Below are positions 1-7,457 of a stretch of DNA of 54,151 nucleotides, in pieces. The notes below the pieces were generated by a model that did not search any database, was not told where the DNA came from, and saw only the letters and a program-made list of their open reading frames with translations. The first letter of the stretch is position 1, and the number at the start of each line of letters is the position of its first letter. Both the position numbers and the translations under genes were made by a program. Source of the DNA: Novosphingobium sp. FKTRR1 (GTDB taxonomy: Bacteria > Pseudomonadota > Alphaproteobacteria > Sphingomonadales > Sphingomonadaceae); the NCBI RefSeq assembly GCF_020404405.1, contig NZ_JAIZDA010000025.1:1-54151 (forward strand), in the 5' to 3' direction.

Positions 1-396
1 CGCGGCCAGCGCGGCCGCTGCCTGCGCCGCTGCGCGAAACGCCGCCGCATCGCCGATGTGGTGGTCGCTCGGACACACCAGCATCACCGCATCGGCAGGC
101 AAGCGCAGCGCCGCCAGCGCGATCGCCGCCGCCGTATTGCGCCCTTGCGGCTCGACGATGATCCGGCTGTTGGCCGCATCGGGAACTTGCGCCTCGACAT
201 GTTCAAGATGCACCGCGCCGGTCACGATCACCGGCGCACCGAACCCGGCAAACCCGTGGCAACGCAGCAACGTCGCTTCGAACAGCGTCGTGTCACCCAC
301 CAGCGGCAGAAACGGCTTCGGCTTCACCTTGCGCGAACGCGGCCACAACCGCGTCCCGCTACCACCGCACAATACTACCGGGATGACCATGCTCAT
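1..396 (-). CDS. manC: Mannose-1-phosphate guanylyltransferase, N-terminal part (gene runs off the window)
   Basis: This is the first 132 codons of a nucleotidyltransferase that makes GDP-mannose from mannose-1-phosphate and GTP for polysaccharide synthesis. The translation begins MSMVIPVVLCGGSGTRLWP, which carries the GGSGTRLWP nucleotide-binding signature near residues 10-18. Further on come EPQGRNTAAAIA and VCPSDHHIGD, both typical of the ManC/CpsB family. The frame is open to the window edge, so the rest of the gene, including any C-terminal isomerase domain, is not visible. The start at 396 is preceded by GGAAGG about nine bases upstream; a second in-frame ATG lies two codons later. It is divergent from the DUF6481 gene. 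Seen: motifs and open frame. Inferred: substrate, by family. Confidence 0.9.
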   Translation of the reverse strand, partial: MSMVIPVVLCGGSGTRLWPRSRKVKPKPFLPLVGDTTLFEATLLRCHGFAGFGAPVIVTGAVHLEHVEAQVPDAANSRIIVEPQGRNTAAAIALAALRLPADAVMLVCPSDHHIGDAAAFRAAAQAAAALAA

Positions 397-843
397 CTGC
401 ATTCACCTTCCGTGTTCTTCGCCGAGCCGCGATGGTCACGCGGCCATGTTCGTCATCGGATCTGTCGGGGCATACCACTGACAGGAACCGGGGGTTTGCG
501 CGCCTTTACCGGGCCCGCCCGCTCGTGCATAGGCACACGCACTCACTTTGTTGGTCCGAACTTGTTACATTCATACCGGTGTTCGTGCGTTACTGGCCGG
601 ATTCCGTCGGCAAAGACGGGGTGCGCCTTCTTGTTGCCGTGCAGCAAAGATTGCCTTCGGCGGCTGGCGTGCTACAGGCGCAGGCGCTGATGTCGCCTGC
701 GACGGATATCGGGCCGTATCGGCAACCGCATTTCCCTTTGCTCGCGTCCTTCAGCGTTCCGTTTCCGGACGGGCGATCGCGCGAATTGAGCGCGCTCAGA
801 CAATTTTGTGCCGATCATATCAGGCAAAACCAGGCAGAAGACG
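397..843. other. Intergenic region between divergent manC and DUF6481 genes
   Basis: About 450 bases lie between the two divergent starts and must hold both promoters. Reading frames cross it, but none shows a recognisable protein, a ribosome site or conserved-looking composition. A perfect 12-base palindrome, TGAGCGCGCTCA, sits at 787-798, about 45 bases before the DUF6481 start, and could be an operator. No convincing -35/-10 pair was found. A small RNA cannot be excluded. Confidence 0.4.
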
Positions 844-1176
844 ATGGCAGGATACAAGGAACCGAGCTTTGAAGACCGTGTCAGCGCTGCGGCGCAGGCG
901 CGGGCCAAGGCATTGGCAAAGTTGCAGGCAAAGGCGCCGGTCGATCCGGCGGTAGAGGCTGAACGTCTCGCCAAGGCAGCGGCACGCGAAGCCGCTTTGG
1001 CTGAAAAGCGCGCCGCCGTGTTGGCCGAGCGCGAAGCTAAGGCCGCTGAAAAGCGGGCCAAGGCCGAGCAGGCGGAACTGGCCGCTCAGGCCGCTGCCAA
1101 GCCCGCCCTTTCCGAAGCGGAGCGCAAGGCGCTGCGCGACGCGCGCTATGCCGCGCGCAAGGCCCGCAAGAAGTAA
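844..1176 (+). CDS. DUF6481 family protein
   Basis: This is a 110-residue, highly charged, Ala/Lys/Glu/Arg-rich protein beginning MAGYKEPSFEDRV. That opening is the conserved start of the DUF6481 family of small sphingomonad proteins. After about residue 25 almost the whole chain should form one long helix or coiled coil with repeated AxAExRAxAEK-like heptads, and it ends in a basic tail RKARKK. The ATG at 844 is chosen over an upstream ATG at 808 because family members start here and an AGAAG-type ribosome site precedes it. No signal peptide or membrane segment is present. Function is unknown; the basic tail would allow nucleic-acid or ribosome contact, which is only a guess. It lies 22 bases before the next gene and is probably cotranscribed with it. 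Confidence 0.8.
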   Translation: MAGYKEPSFEDRVSAAAQARAKALAKLQAKAPVDPAVEAERLAKAAAREAALAEKRAAVLAEREAKAAEKRAKAEQAELAAQAAAKPALSEAERKALRDARYAARKARKK

Positions 1177-1198
1177 GCGGCGCAACCGGAGCAACACG

Positions 1199-1870
1199 AT
1201 GATCGCAGATGAACTGATCGGCACGGCGCACGTGCCCGATGGTGTCGAGTTGCGGCTGATTCGCCGGGGCGACGAATTCACCATCGTGTTGGAACGCAAC
1301 GAGTTGATGAACACCCGGGTCAGCGAATCCGAACGCGCATTGGCAACGATGACGTTCGAGCGGCTGGCCGGGCGTGACGCGCCGCAGTTCCTGATCGGTG
1401 GCTATGGCATGGGCTTCACCTTGCGCGCAGCGCTGGCCGTGCTGGGCGCCGATGCCAGCGTCACCGTCGCCGAAATCGTGCCCGAGATCATCGAATGGGC
1501 GCGCGGTCCGATGGAAAGCCTGACCGCAGGCTGCCTTGACGATCCGCGGGTGGTGCTGGTCAAGGACGACGTGGCGATGCTGATCGCTTCGGCCGAAAAC
1601 GCCTATGACGCGATCCTGCTCGATGTGGACAATGGCCCGGACGGACTGACCCGGCGCGAAAACGACCTGCTCTATTCGCCGGTCGGGCTGAAGGCGGCGA
1701 TGACCGCACTGACGCCGGGCGGCATTCTGGCGGTTTGGTCGGCGCACCCCGACGATGCGTTTGCAGCGCGGTTGCGCACCGCCGGTTACGAGGTCGATGA
1801 AATCCGCGTCCGCTCGCGCCCGAACAACAAGGGTTCCAAGCACGTCATCTGGTTCGCGCGCAAGGCCTGA
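1199..1870 (+). CDS. Spermidine-synthase-like / class I SAM-dependent methyltransferase fold protein
   Basis: The 223-residue protein has the Rossmann fold of the spermidine synthase/methyltransferase superfamily. FLIGGYGMGFTLRAAL near residues 64-79 is the glycine-rich nucleotide loop, VTVAEIVPEIIEWAR follows as the acidic strand-2 motif, and YDAILLDVDNGPDG is the second acidic loop. Several sphingomonad relatives are annotated simply as spermidine synthase, but the N-terminal beta-hairpin domain of true SpeE is very short here. A polyamine product is therefore uncertain and a methyltransferase-like role is equally possible. The ATG at 1199 has GGAG about seven bases upstream, better than the upstream in-frame ATG at 1148, which lies inside the previous gene. 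The preceding DUF6481 gene ends 22 bases away, suggesting one transcript. Confidence 0.75.
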   Translation: MIADELIGTAHVPDGVELRLIRRGDEFTIVLERNELMNTRVSESERALATMTFERLAGRDAPQFLIGGYGMGFTLRAALAVLGADASVTVAEIVPEIIEWARGPMESLTAGCLDDPRVVLVKDDVAMLIASAENAYDAILLDVDNGPDGLTRRENDLLYSPVGLKAAMTALTPGGILAVWSAHPDDAFAARLRTAGYEVDEIRVRSRPNNKGSKHVIWFARKA

Positions 1871-1880
1871 ACCGCCCGGT

Positions 1881-3080
1881 TCAGCGTCCGCTGGCCTCCA
1901 GCGCCTGGCCCGCGGCCCAGCCGCTCGCCCAGGCCCACTGGAAGTTGTAGCCGCCGAGCCAGCCGGTCACGTCCACCGCCTCGCCGATGGCGTAAAGGCC
2001 GGGGACGCGGGTAGCCATCATCGTGCGCGATGACAGGTCGCGGGTCGCGATGCCGCCTGCGGTCACTTCGGCCTTGGCAAAGCCTTCGGTTCCGGTGGGG
2101 CTGAACGGCCATCCTGCCAGTTTCGCCTGCGCCATGCGCAAGGCCTTGTCGGGTGTGTTGGCGAGTTCTGCATTCAGCGCCAGTCGGTCGGCCAGCACAT
2201 CGGCCAGCCGCGCCGGGAGGGCGGCGTTGAGCGCGCTGCGCACCGTGGCGCGGGGGCGGGCCTGCTTGGCCTGCACGAGCCAGTCGGTATCCGCATCGGG
2301 CAGGAAATCGACCGCGATGGCGGTGCGGTGCTGCCAGTACGACGATATCTGCAGCATGGCCGGGCCGGACAGGCCGCGATGGGTGAACAGCGCTGCCTCA
2401 CGGAAGCGGGTCTTTTGCCAGTGCACCTCGACCGGCGCGGCGACCCCCGCCAGCGACTGGAACAGCGCATCGTCCGCGCCCAGCGTCAGCGGTACTAGCG
2501 CCGGGCGCGGCTGCACCACCGACAGGCCGAACTGGCGCGCCACTTCATAGGCAAAGCCGGTGGCGCCGATCTTGGGGATGGCCGGGCCGCCGGTTGCCAG
2601 CACCAGCGCGGGGGCGGAATAGTCCTGTCCGTTGACGCTCACCCGGAACAGTCCGTCAGCATGATCGATGGCGCTGACCGCATGGCCCAGCAGCAGCGTG
2701 ACCCCGCCCGCGCGGCATTTCTCCATCAGCAAGGCGACAATCTGCCGCGCCGAGCCATCGCAGAACAACTGGCCTAGCGTCTTTTCGTGCCACGCAATGC
2801 CGTGACGTTCGACCAGCGCGATGAAGTCTTGCGGGGTATATCGGCCCAGCGCCGACTTGGCGAAATGCGGATTGGCCGACAGGTAACGGTCGGGCGCGGT
2901 ATGGATATTGGTGAAATTGCACCGCCCACCGCCCGAAATCACGATCTTGCGCCCCGGCTCATCGCCATGATCGACCAGCAGCACGCGCAAGCCCCGCGCG
3001 CCTGCGGTGGCGGCGCACATCATGCCCGCAGCGCCCGCGCCCAGCACGATCGCGTCAAATGGTGGTGGCGGTCCGCTCAT
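1881..3080 (-). CDS. HI0933/YhiN family NAD(P)/FAD-dependent flavoprotein
   Basis: The 399-residue protein begins with a dinucleotide-binding motif, DAIVLGAGAAGMM (about residues 9-21). It is followed by DHGDEPGRKIVISGGGRCNFTN, the signature of the HI0933/BaiN/YhiN flavoproteins (Pfam HI0933_like). VLATGGPAIPKIGATG and a C-terminal GLYAIGEAVDVTGWLGGYNFQWAW region complete the FAD-binding fold. It is a full-length cytosolic family member. The biological substrate of the family is poorly defined; some members reduce bile-acid intermediates or other enoyl-type substrates. The start at 3080 has GGGG about eight bases upstream. It converges on the methyltransferase-like gene with only 10 bases between stops. 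High confidence in family, low in reaction. Confidence 0.9.
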   Translation of the reverse strand: MSGPPPPFDAIVLGAGAAGMMCAATAGARGLRVLLVDHGDEPGRKIVISGGGRCNFTNIHTAPDRYLSANPHFAKSALGRYTPQDFIALVERHGIAWHEKTLGQLFCDGSARQIVALLMEKCRAGGVTLLLGHAVSAIDHADGLFRVSVNGQDYSAPALVLATGGPAIPKIGATGFAYEVARQFGLSVVQPRPALVPLTLGADDALFQSLAGVAAPVEVHWQKTRFREAALFTHRGLSGPAMLQISSYWQHRTAIAVDFLPDADTDWLVQAKQARPRATVRSALNAALPARLADVLADRLALNAELANTPDKALRMAQAKLAGWPFSPTGTEGFAKAEVTAGGIATRDLSSRTMMATRVPGLYAIGEAVDVTGWLGGYNFQWAWASGWAAGQALEASGR

Positions 3081-3197
3081 GGCGTGCCCCTAGCCGATGG
3101 CGGCGGGAGGGGCGAGGGGTTTGCTGGGGTGGCGATATCGCTGACGTTGCAGCAGACATCGCCCGATGATAGCCTTCAAAGGCGAGGTGACTATCCA

Positions 3198-3486
3198 ATG
3201 AAGTGGTGGAATCGTTTTTTTTGGCCGAACCTCCAACACGCCTATCGCTGGGGCCGAATACCGCGTTACCTCAATCCTCTACAGCCATGACGGCAATCGC
3301 TCTGTCGAGATTCTCGAATTTGCCCATGGCGATACCTACCTTCTTGAACGTGATCGGGTCGAAGGCATTACTTTCAAAGAACGGCACGATGGCAGCTTGG
3401 TTGGCCCTTTCGTATCACCGAAGCTCGCGGAGCGCTTCATCATCTCTACCGCTTGGTTCAGGGGCGACAATTTTCCATCAAACTGA
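3198..3486 (+). pseudogene. Small hypothetical gene frameshifted in a T8 homopolymer
   Basis: An ATG at 3198 opens MKWWNRFF, then a run of eight T (3215-3222) shifts the frame. Without the shift, the zero frame soon ends after an unconvincing tail. If one T is dropped, the frame continues as GRTSNTPIAGAEYRVTSI and stays open to the TGA at 3484-3486, giving a coherent protein of about 95 residues. Its acidic/aromatic sequence (VEILEFAHGDTYLLERD, HDGSLVGPFVSPKLAERF) reads as genuine coding sequence. The second frame has no start codon of its own. A GAGG ribosome site lies about ten bases before the ATG. Base composition is visibly less GC-rich than the neighbours, suggesting acquired DNA. It could be a true frameshift mutation, a sequencing error in the homopolymer, or expressed through slippage. 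Function unknown. Confidence 0.65.
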
Positions 3487-3518
3487 TTTCCGCTTTCTCA
3501 AACTAATTCGAGCTACCA

Positions 3519-3803
3519 TCACAAATCAGCCGCGCGGCGCAAGGCTGCATTGATGCGTGATTGCCAGCCGGGGCCGGTGGCGCGGAAGTGGGCGACGATG
3601 TCCGGATCGAGCCGCAGCGTCGTGCTGACTTTGGGGGCTCCTGCCTTGGGCCGACCACGCAAGCGCCGCTCGGTTTCCAGCTTGGCCGCAAGCACCGGGA
3701 ACACCTCAGCAAAGGGGCGGGCCTGGGCAAGGTCCTGCTCAGTCACTTCGGGATTGTCGGATACAGAGTCGATATCGTCCTGTGCAAACGCATGGTCGGT
3801 CAT
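3519..3803 (-). CDS. brnA: BrnA-family antitoxin
   Basis: The 94-residue protein is the antitoxin of a BrnT/BrnA type II toxin-antitoxin pair. It has an acidic N-terminal half and a C-terminal ribbon-helix-helix-like segment containing KVSTTLRLDPDIVAHFRATGPGWQSR (quoted here in part: the diagnostic pieces are TLRLDPDIV and GPGWQSRINAALR). In the family this C-terminal part binds DNA and represses the operon, and the N-terminal part blocks the toxin. The ATG overlaps the brnT stop by four bases (ATGA type), so translation is coupled, with toxin gene first and antitoxin second, the usual brnTA order. The pair sits in a lower-GC patch next to a broken gene, in keeping with horizontal acquisition. 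Confidence 0.9.
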   Translation of the reverse strand: MTDHAFAQDDIDSVSDNPEVTEQDLAQARPFAEVFPVLAAKLETERRLRGRPKAGAPKVSTTLRLDPDIVAHFRATGPGWQSRINAALRRAADL

Positions 3804-4045
3804 GGCAGGATGCTCCTTTCGCTTCGGCTGGCCGGGCGGGCGGAAATGATCGAGATGCCCTCACTGCCTAGAACCGCAAAAATGACCACGATCACGCCAT
3901 CAAGCATGCCGATCGCCGCCCAACGGCCTGCCTTTGCCGGAACCACCTGAGCCGACAGGAAAAAATCCGGGCCAATCTCGGCAAAATCAATGCCATGCTT
4001 CACCAGATTTGCCTGCCGCTTGGGTTCATCCCAGACGATAATCAT
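3800..4045 (-). CDS. brnT: BrnT-family toxin (ribonuclease)
   Basis: The 81-residue protein opens MIIVWDEPKRQANLVKHGID, the typical BrnT start (WDxxKxxxNxxKHGIxF). BrnT is a RelE-like ribonuclease that blocks growth by cutting RNA. The central strands GRWAAIGMLDGVIVVIFAV and the terminal ISIISARPASRSERS segment match the family; the latter contains the conserved RxASxxE-like active-site region. Length is a little under the usual 90 or so. The initiator ATG at 4045 has no Shine-Dalgarno sequence and lies about where transcription should start from the promoter found upstream, so the mRNA may be leaderless. It overlaps brnA by four bases. Confidence 0.9.
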   Translation of the reverse strand: MIIVWDEPKRQANLVKHGIDFAEIGPDFFLSAQVVPAKAGRWAAIGMLDGVIVVIFAVLGSEGISIISARPASRSERSILP

Positions 4046-4094
4046 AGTTTTATGTACCTACACATAAGCGGTTTGTCAAATTTATCGTAGGTAC
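4044..4094 (-). promoter_or_regulatory. brnTA promoter with inverted-repeat operator; leaderless-type start
   Basis: On the minus strand a perfect -35 TTGACA (4079-4074) is followed after exactly 17 bases by TACATA (4056-4051), a weak -10. Transcription would start near 4044, at the brnT ATG (4045), and no ribosome site is present. An inverted repeat with arms GTAGGTAC (4087-4094) and GTACCTAC (4054-4061) brackets the -35, one arm covering the -10. That placement suits autorepression by the BrnA-BrnT complex. Seen: the elements and spacing. Inferred: the operator role and leaderless initiation. Confidence 0.6.
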
Positions 4095-4140
4095 GAAAAA
4101 TGCAAGTAGCTGGTCGATGGATTCGCCCTGCCCCAATCCC

Positions 4141-5598
4141 CTACCGCCCGATCAGCGCCAGAGCGTGCCGCGCAAACGCATCGCGGTCCATCACCCATTG
4201 CGCTTGCGGCGGTAGTTGCGGGTTGGTGAAGGTCCAGCCCTCGGCCGAATAGGCGCGTTTGAACGTGCCGGTGGTGTTGAAGGCGAGCGAGACCATGCGC
4301 TGCTGCGCGCGGGTGGTCTGCTCGTTGCCGACGACGGTGGTGGTGCCGGGCGTCACGCCCAGTCCTTGCGGGCGCAGCGCGAATACGTAAGGCTCGGTGC
4401 GGAAGCTGCGGACGGTGGTGTTGAGGAACACCGACAGGTACACCTTGTCGAGCGCGGCCAGCGGATTGGCGGGCATCGTCCAGCCGGGATCGACCATCAG
4501 GTTCCACGGATAGTTCTGCGGCGGGCCATAGACGATCTCGCTGCGCAGATCGACCAGCGCCTCACGCGGGTCTTGCGCCGGGCGGAGCCGCTCCAGCCGC
4601 AGGCCATCGGCCCAGGTGAAGCCGAACGACGTGGCGTCGATCAGCGGCATCGCCGAGGCGGTCGTGCCGGTGGGGTAATTGGAGACGGTGACGTTCTCGT
4701 AGATGCGCAGATAGGCCTTGTCCTTCAACTGGTGGCCGCTGGCCATGTTGGCCCAGGCGTGCTGGCCGTGCCACACCGAGTTGCGCATGTGCGACACCAG
4801 AATTCCGTTGATATAGGTCGTGTGCATCTGGTCGGCGCTGGTGCCGACATTGCCCGCCAGATCGCTGTCCTCGACGTAGAGCATCGTCTGTCCCGGCGGC
4901 ACGAACAGCGCATTCTTGCCGCCATAGATGCGCGAGCGGCGCACCACGGCGGTGAACAGGCCGGGCGCTGCCCCGCCGAACGCCTCAAGATGGAGCGCGC
5001 CTTGCGGCTGGATCGCGCCGGGAAAGTCCAGTTCGATGTCGCGCATCTCGAAATGCACGCGCTGCTGGCGGATATCGTACAGATGCAGGCCGATGCTGGC
5101 CCATTCGTCGCCGCTGCGGAAGGTCACACGCCGCCCCGGCACCGACGAGCGCACGATGTACTGCGTGCCCTGCAACGAGCCGACGATCTGCGGCATCCAC
5201 GGCGCGAAGGGATAGATGCAGGGCGCGCCACTGCTGTCGGTGGCCTCGTAGACGAACTCGAACCCGCCCTCGACCCGGCCATAGAGCGAGGCGGCATCGC
5301 GCCCGGCATAGACCTCACGCCCCGCCGCGCGCGAGGCATCGCATTTGACGAACAGCTTGACCGCCGGACGCCGCAGCCCGGTCATCGGCATGTACGGGGG
5401 ATAAAGCGTGTCGGCGGTGGCCGCAGGAACTGACGATGCTGCGGGAACAGGAACGGCCGTCGGCGCGACGGGTTGTGCCGTCGGTCGGGGCTCCGGGCTC
5501 CCCGCACCGCTCGGCGCCTTTGCCCCGCAGGCGGCGGGCAGCGCGAGCAGGCCGAGGCCGATCAGCACCAAGGGCCGGTTGCGAGCGGAACGGATCAA
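4141..5598 (-). CDS. Exported lipoprotein-like protein with probable right-handed beta-helix fold, function unknown
   Basis: The TTG at 5598 gives a 485-residue protein: a short basic start (RSARNRP), a hydrophobic stretch VLIGLGLLALPAAC ending at a cysteine (lipobox-like LPAAC, imperfect), then a Pro/Ala-rich linker (about residues 27-60). The body contains repeated short strands such as VRSSVPGRRVTFRSG, VHFEMRDIELDF, VRRSRIYGGKNALF and LYVEDSDLAGNVG. This is the pattern of parallel beta-helix proteins that follow right-handed turns, as in pectate-lyase-like folds. No catalytic residues were recognised. An in-frame ATG at 5658 would put 20 hydrophilic residues before the signal; the TTG is preferred because AGGAGGTG lies just before it. 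The gene stands alone, 96 bases from brnT and after the amidohydrolase gene. It could bind or modify a polysaccharide, but this is speculative. Confidence 0.7.
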   Translation of the reverse strand: MIRSARNRPLVLIGLGLLALPAACGAKAPSGAGSPEPRPTAQPVAPTAVPVPAASSVPAATADTLYPPYMPMTGLRRPAVKLFVKCDASRAAGREVYAGRDAASLYGRVEGGFEFVYEATDSSGAPCIYPFAPWMPQIVGSLQGTQYIVRSSVPGRRVTFRSGDEWASIGLHLYDIRQQRVHFEMRDIELDFPGAIQPQGALHLEAFGGAAPGLFTAVVRRSRIYGGKNALFVPPGQTMLYVEDSDLAGNVGTSADQMHTTYINGILVSHMRNSVWHGQHAWANMASGHQLKDKAYLRIYENVTVSNYPTGTTASAMPLIDATSFGFTWADGLRLERLRPAQDPREALVDLRSEIVYGPPQNYPWNLMVDPGWTMPANPLAALDKVYLSVFLNTTVRSFRTEPYVFALRPQGLGVTPGTTTVVGNEQTTRAQQRMVSLAFNTTGTFKRAYSAEGWTFTNPQLPPQAQWVMDRDAFARHALALIGR

Positions 5599-5610
5599 CG
5601 GACACCTCCT
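5596..5610 (-). promoter_or_regulatory. Strong Shine-Dalgarno site that fixes a TTG start
   Basis: On the minus strand AGGAGGTG (5610-5603) is followed by TCCG and a TTG codon (5598-5596). It is among the best ribosome sites in the window and places the N-terminus of the beta-helix lipoprotein directly before its signal sequence, whereas the upstream ATG at 5658 lacks one. Confidence 0.7.
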
Positions 5611-5701
5611 GTCATCGCGCCAGCGCGATGCGGCCTTGTCCGTTGCATCTACGCGCAAATGCTTGCCAAAGCATGCGCTGCATGGCTGGCGGCGATGGCG
5701 G

Positions 5702-7426
5702 TCAGCGCTTGCTCGTGCCGTCCGCGAAGATGACCTTGCCTTCCTTGAGCGTCGCCGAAACCTTCAAGGTCATCAACTGCTCGATCGGCAGGGTCAGCGG
5801 ATCGCCATTCAGGATCACCAGATCGGCCAGTTTGCCCACTTCCAGCGTGCCCTTGCTGGCCTCTTCATGAATTTCGTACGCCGCGTTGCTGGTCACTTCC
5901 TGCAGCGCTTCGTAGGCTGAAACGCGTTCGGCCGGGCCGAGGATGTCGCCCGAACGGGTGCGCCGGGTGGTGGCCGACCAGATCAGCCGGATGACGTTGG
6001 GCGGGGTGACCGGCGCGTCACTGTGGATCGTCGGGTGAAGTCCTGCGTCAAACGCCTCGCGCTGGGGCGAGATATGGTCGGCACGCTGCGGCCCCAGCAC
6101 TTTGTCGCGGTGCCAGTCACCCCAGAAGAAGGTGTGGCTGGCAAAGAAGCTTGGCTCGATATCCAGCGCCTTCATCGCGGCGAGCTGGTCGGTGCGCGCG
6201 GTCTGCGCATGGATCGCAATCGAGCGGACCAGCGGCGCCGGGCCGTGCTGCGCCACCCAGCCGATGGCGTCGATATACTGCTGGATCGCGGCATCGCCGT
6301 TGACGTGGGCATAGACCTGCCATTTGTGCCCGGACGCTTCGGCCAGCTTGCCGCGCAAGGCATCGTCGGTGAACTGCGGATACCCGGCATAGTCATGCTC
6401 GCGCCCCGGCGGCGGCACGAAGTAGGGGTGCGACAGCCACGCGGTGCGGCCCTGCGGCGATCCGTCAAGCAGCAGCTTGACCCCCGCCACGCGCAGGCGA
6501 TGGTCATAGGGCTGGTTGAAGGGCAGTTGGTCGAGCGCGGGCCACTTCGCATTCAGCAGCGGCAGCGCATCGATATCGAGCACCAGCGCGCCCGCTTGCG
6601 CCGCGCCTTGCAGCAAGGCCCAGCCTTCGGGCGAGGTGGCGCCGTCCTGTGCGGTGGTCAGCCCGTTGCTGGCATAGATATCCTGCGCGGTACGCAATTG
6701 CGCCAGTGCTTGCGCGGGCGTCGGGCGCGGTGCACCTGCCATCACCTGCCACAGCGCCGCTTCCTCGACCACGCCATTGGCGGTTACGCCATCGGCTTCG
6801 CGGCGGATAACGCCGCCCGCCGGGTCTTTCGCGCCATGCAATTGCCCGGTCAGTTCAAGCGCCTTGGTATTGAGCACGGCGAGATGGCCCGAGGCATGGA
6901 TGATCGCCACCGGGCGGTCGGCCGAAACCGCGTCGAGTTCCTGCCGCGTCGGATGGCGATGTTCGGCCAGTTCGGCATCGTCATAGCCGCGCCCGAAGAT
7001 CCAGCCGTCGGCAACAGCCTTTGCCTGGACCCGCAGCGCGGCCTGCAATCCGGCGATATCGCCGACCGCCCCGACCGGCGGCGGCGACAGATCGGCAAGG
7101 CCAAGGCTTTGCGCGACCCCGGTGATATGGCCGTGGGCATCGATGAAGCCGGGCAGCAGCGTGCGCCCGGCAAGATCGATCACTTGCGTCGCCTTGCCGC
7201 GCAGCGGCGTGATCTGCGCGTCGCTGCCCACCGCCACGATCCGCCCACCGCGCACCGCCAGCGCCTCGGCCCGCGCATCGGCGCCGGTCATCGGGATGAC
7301 GTGGCCGTGCAGCAGGACAAGGTCGGCCGGAGCGGAAGTCGGTGCCGGTGCAGGGCGAGCCGCCAAGGGCGTGGCCAGCATGGCCAACACGGCTGCGGTC
7401 GAAAGGTGAATGCGGGTACGGGTCAT
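5702..7426 (-). CDS. Secreted amidohydrolase, YtcJ/amidohydrolase-3 family
   Basis: This 574-residue protein has a signal peptide (MTRTRIHLSTAAVLAMLATPLAARP) followed by a metal-dependent hydrolase of the YtcJ type. The early strand VDLAGRTLLPGFIDAHGHITG (quoted pieces: LLPGFIDAHGH) carries the HxH metal ligands. Later come IIHASGH, KLLLDGSPQGRTAWL, IHAQTA and HSDAPVTPP, the conserved Asp-containing motif; the chain ends LADLVILNGDPL, the usual composite beta-domain. Such enzymes hydrolyse amide or ester bonds of unknown substrates. The start at 7426 puts the signal sequence at the N-terminus; the longer frame adds 16 proline-rich residues. It follows tauD by 31 bases on the same strand, so it is probably the last gene of the taurine operon. 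Confidence 0.85.
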   Translation of the reverse strand: MTRTRIHLSTAAVLAMLATPLAARPAPAPTSAPADLVLLHGHVIPMTGADARAEALAVRGGRIVAVGSDAQITPLRGKATQVIDLAGRTLLPGFIDAHGHITGVAQSLGLADLSPPPVGAVGDIAGLQAALRVQAKAVADGWIFGRGYDDAELAEHRHPTRQELDAVSADRPVAIIHASGHLAVLNTKALELTGQLHGAKDPAGGVIRREADGVTANGVVEEAALWQVMAGAPRPTPAQALAQLRTAQDIYASNGLTTAQDGATSPEGWALLQGAAQAGALVLDIDALPLLNAKWPALDQLPFNQPYDHRLRVAGVKLLLDGSPQGRTAWLSHPYFVPPPGREHDYAGYPQFTDDALRGKLAEASGHKWQVYAHVNGDAAIQQYIDAIGWVAQHGPAPLVRSIAIHAQTARTDQLAAMKALDIEPSFFASHTFFWGDWHRDKVLGPQRADHISPQREAFDAGLHPTIHSDAPVTPPNVIRLIWSATTRRTRSGDILGPAERVSAYEALQEVTSNAAYEIHEEASKGTLEVGKLADLVILNGDPLTLPIEQLMTLKVSATLKEGKVIFADGTSKR

Positions 7427-7457
7427 CTGGCGGCGTCCTGAAGGCGGGGCGGGCGGG

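Noticed and set aside
432..872. Open frame of 146 codons between manC and the DUF6481 gene
   Set aside because: No ribosome site, overlaps the DUF6481 start, and the sequence has no protein-like pattern; open frames are long by chance in GC-rich DNA.
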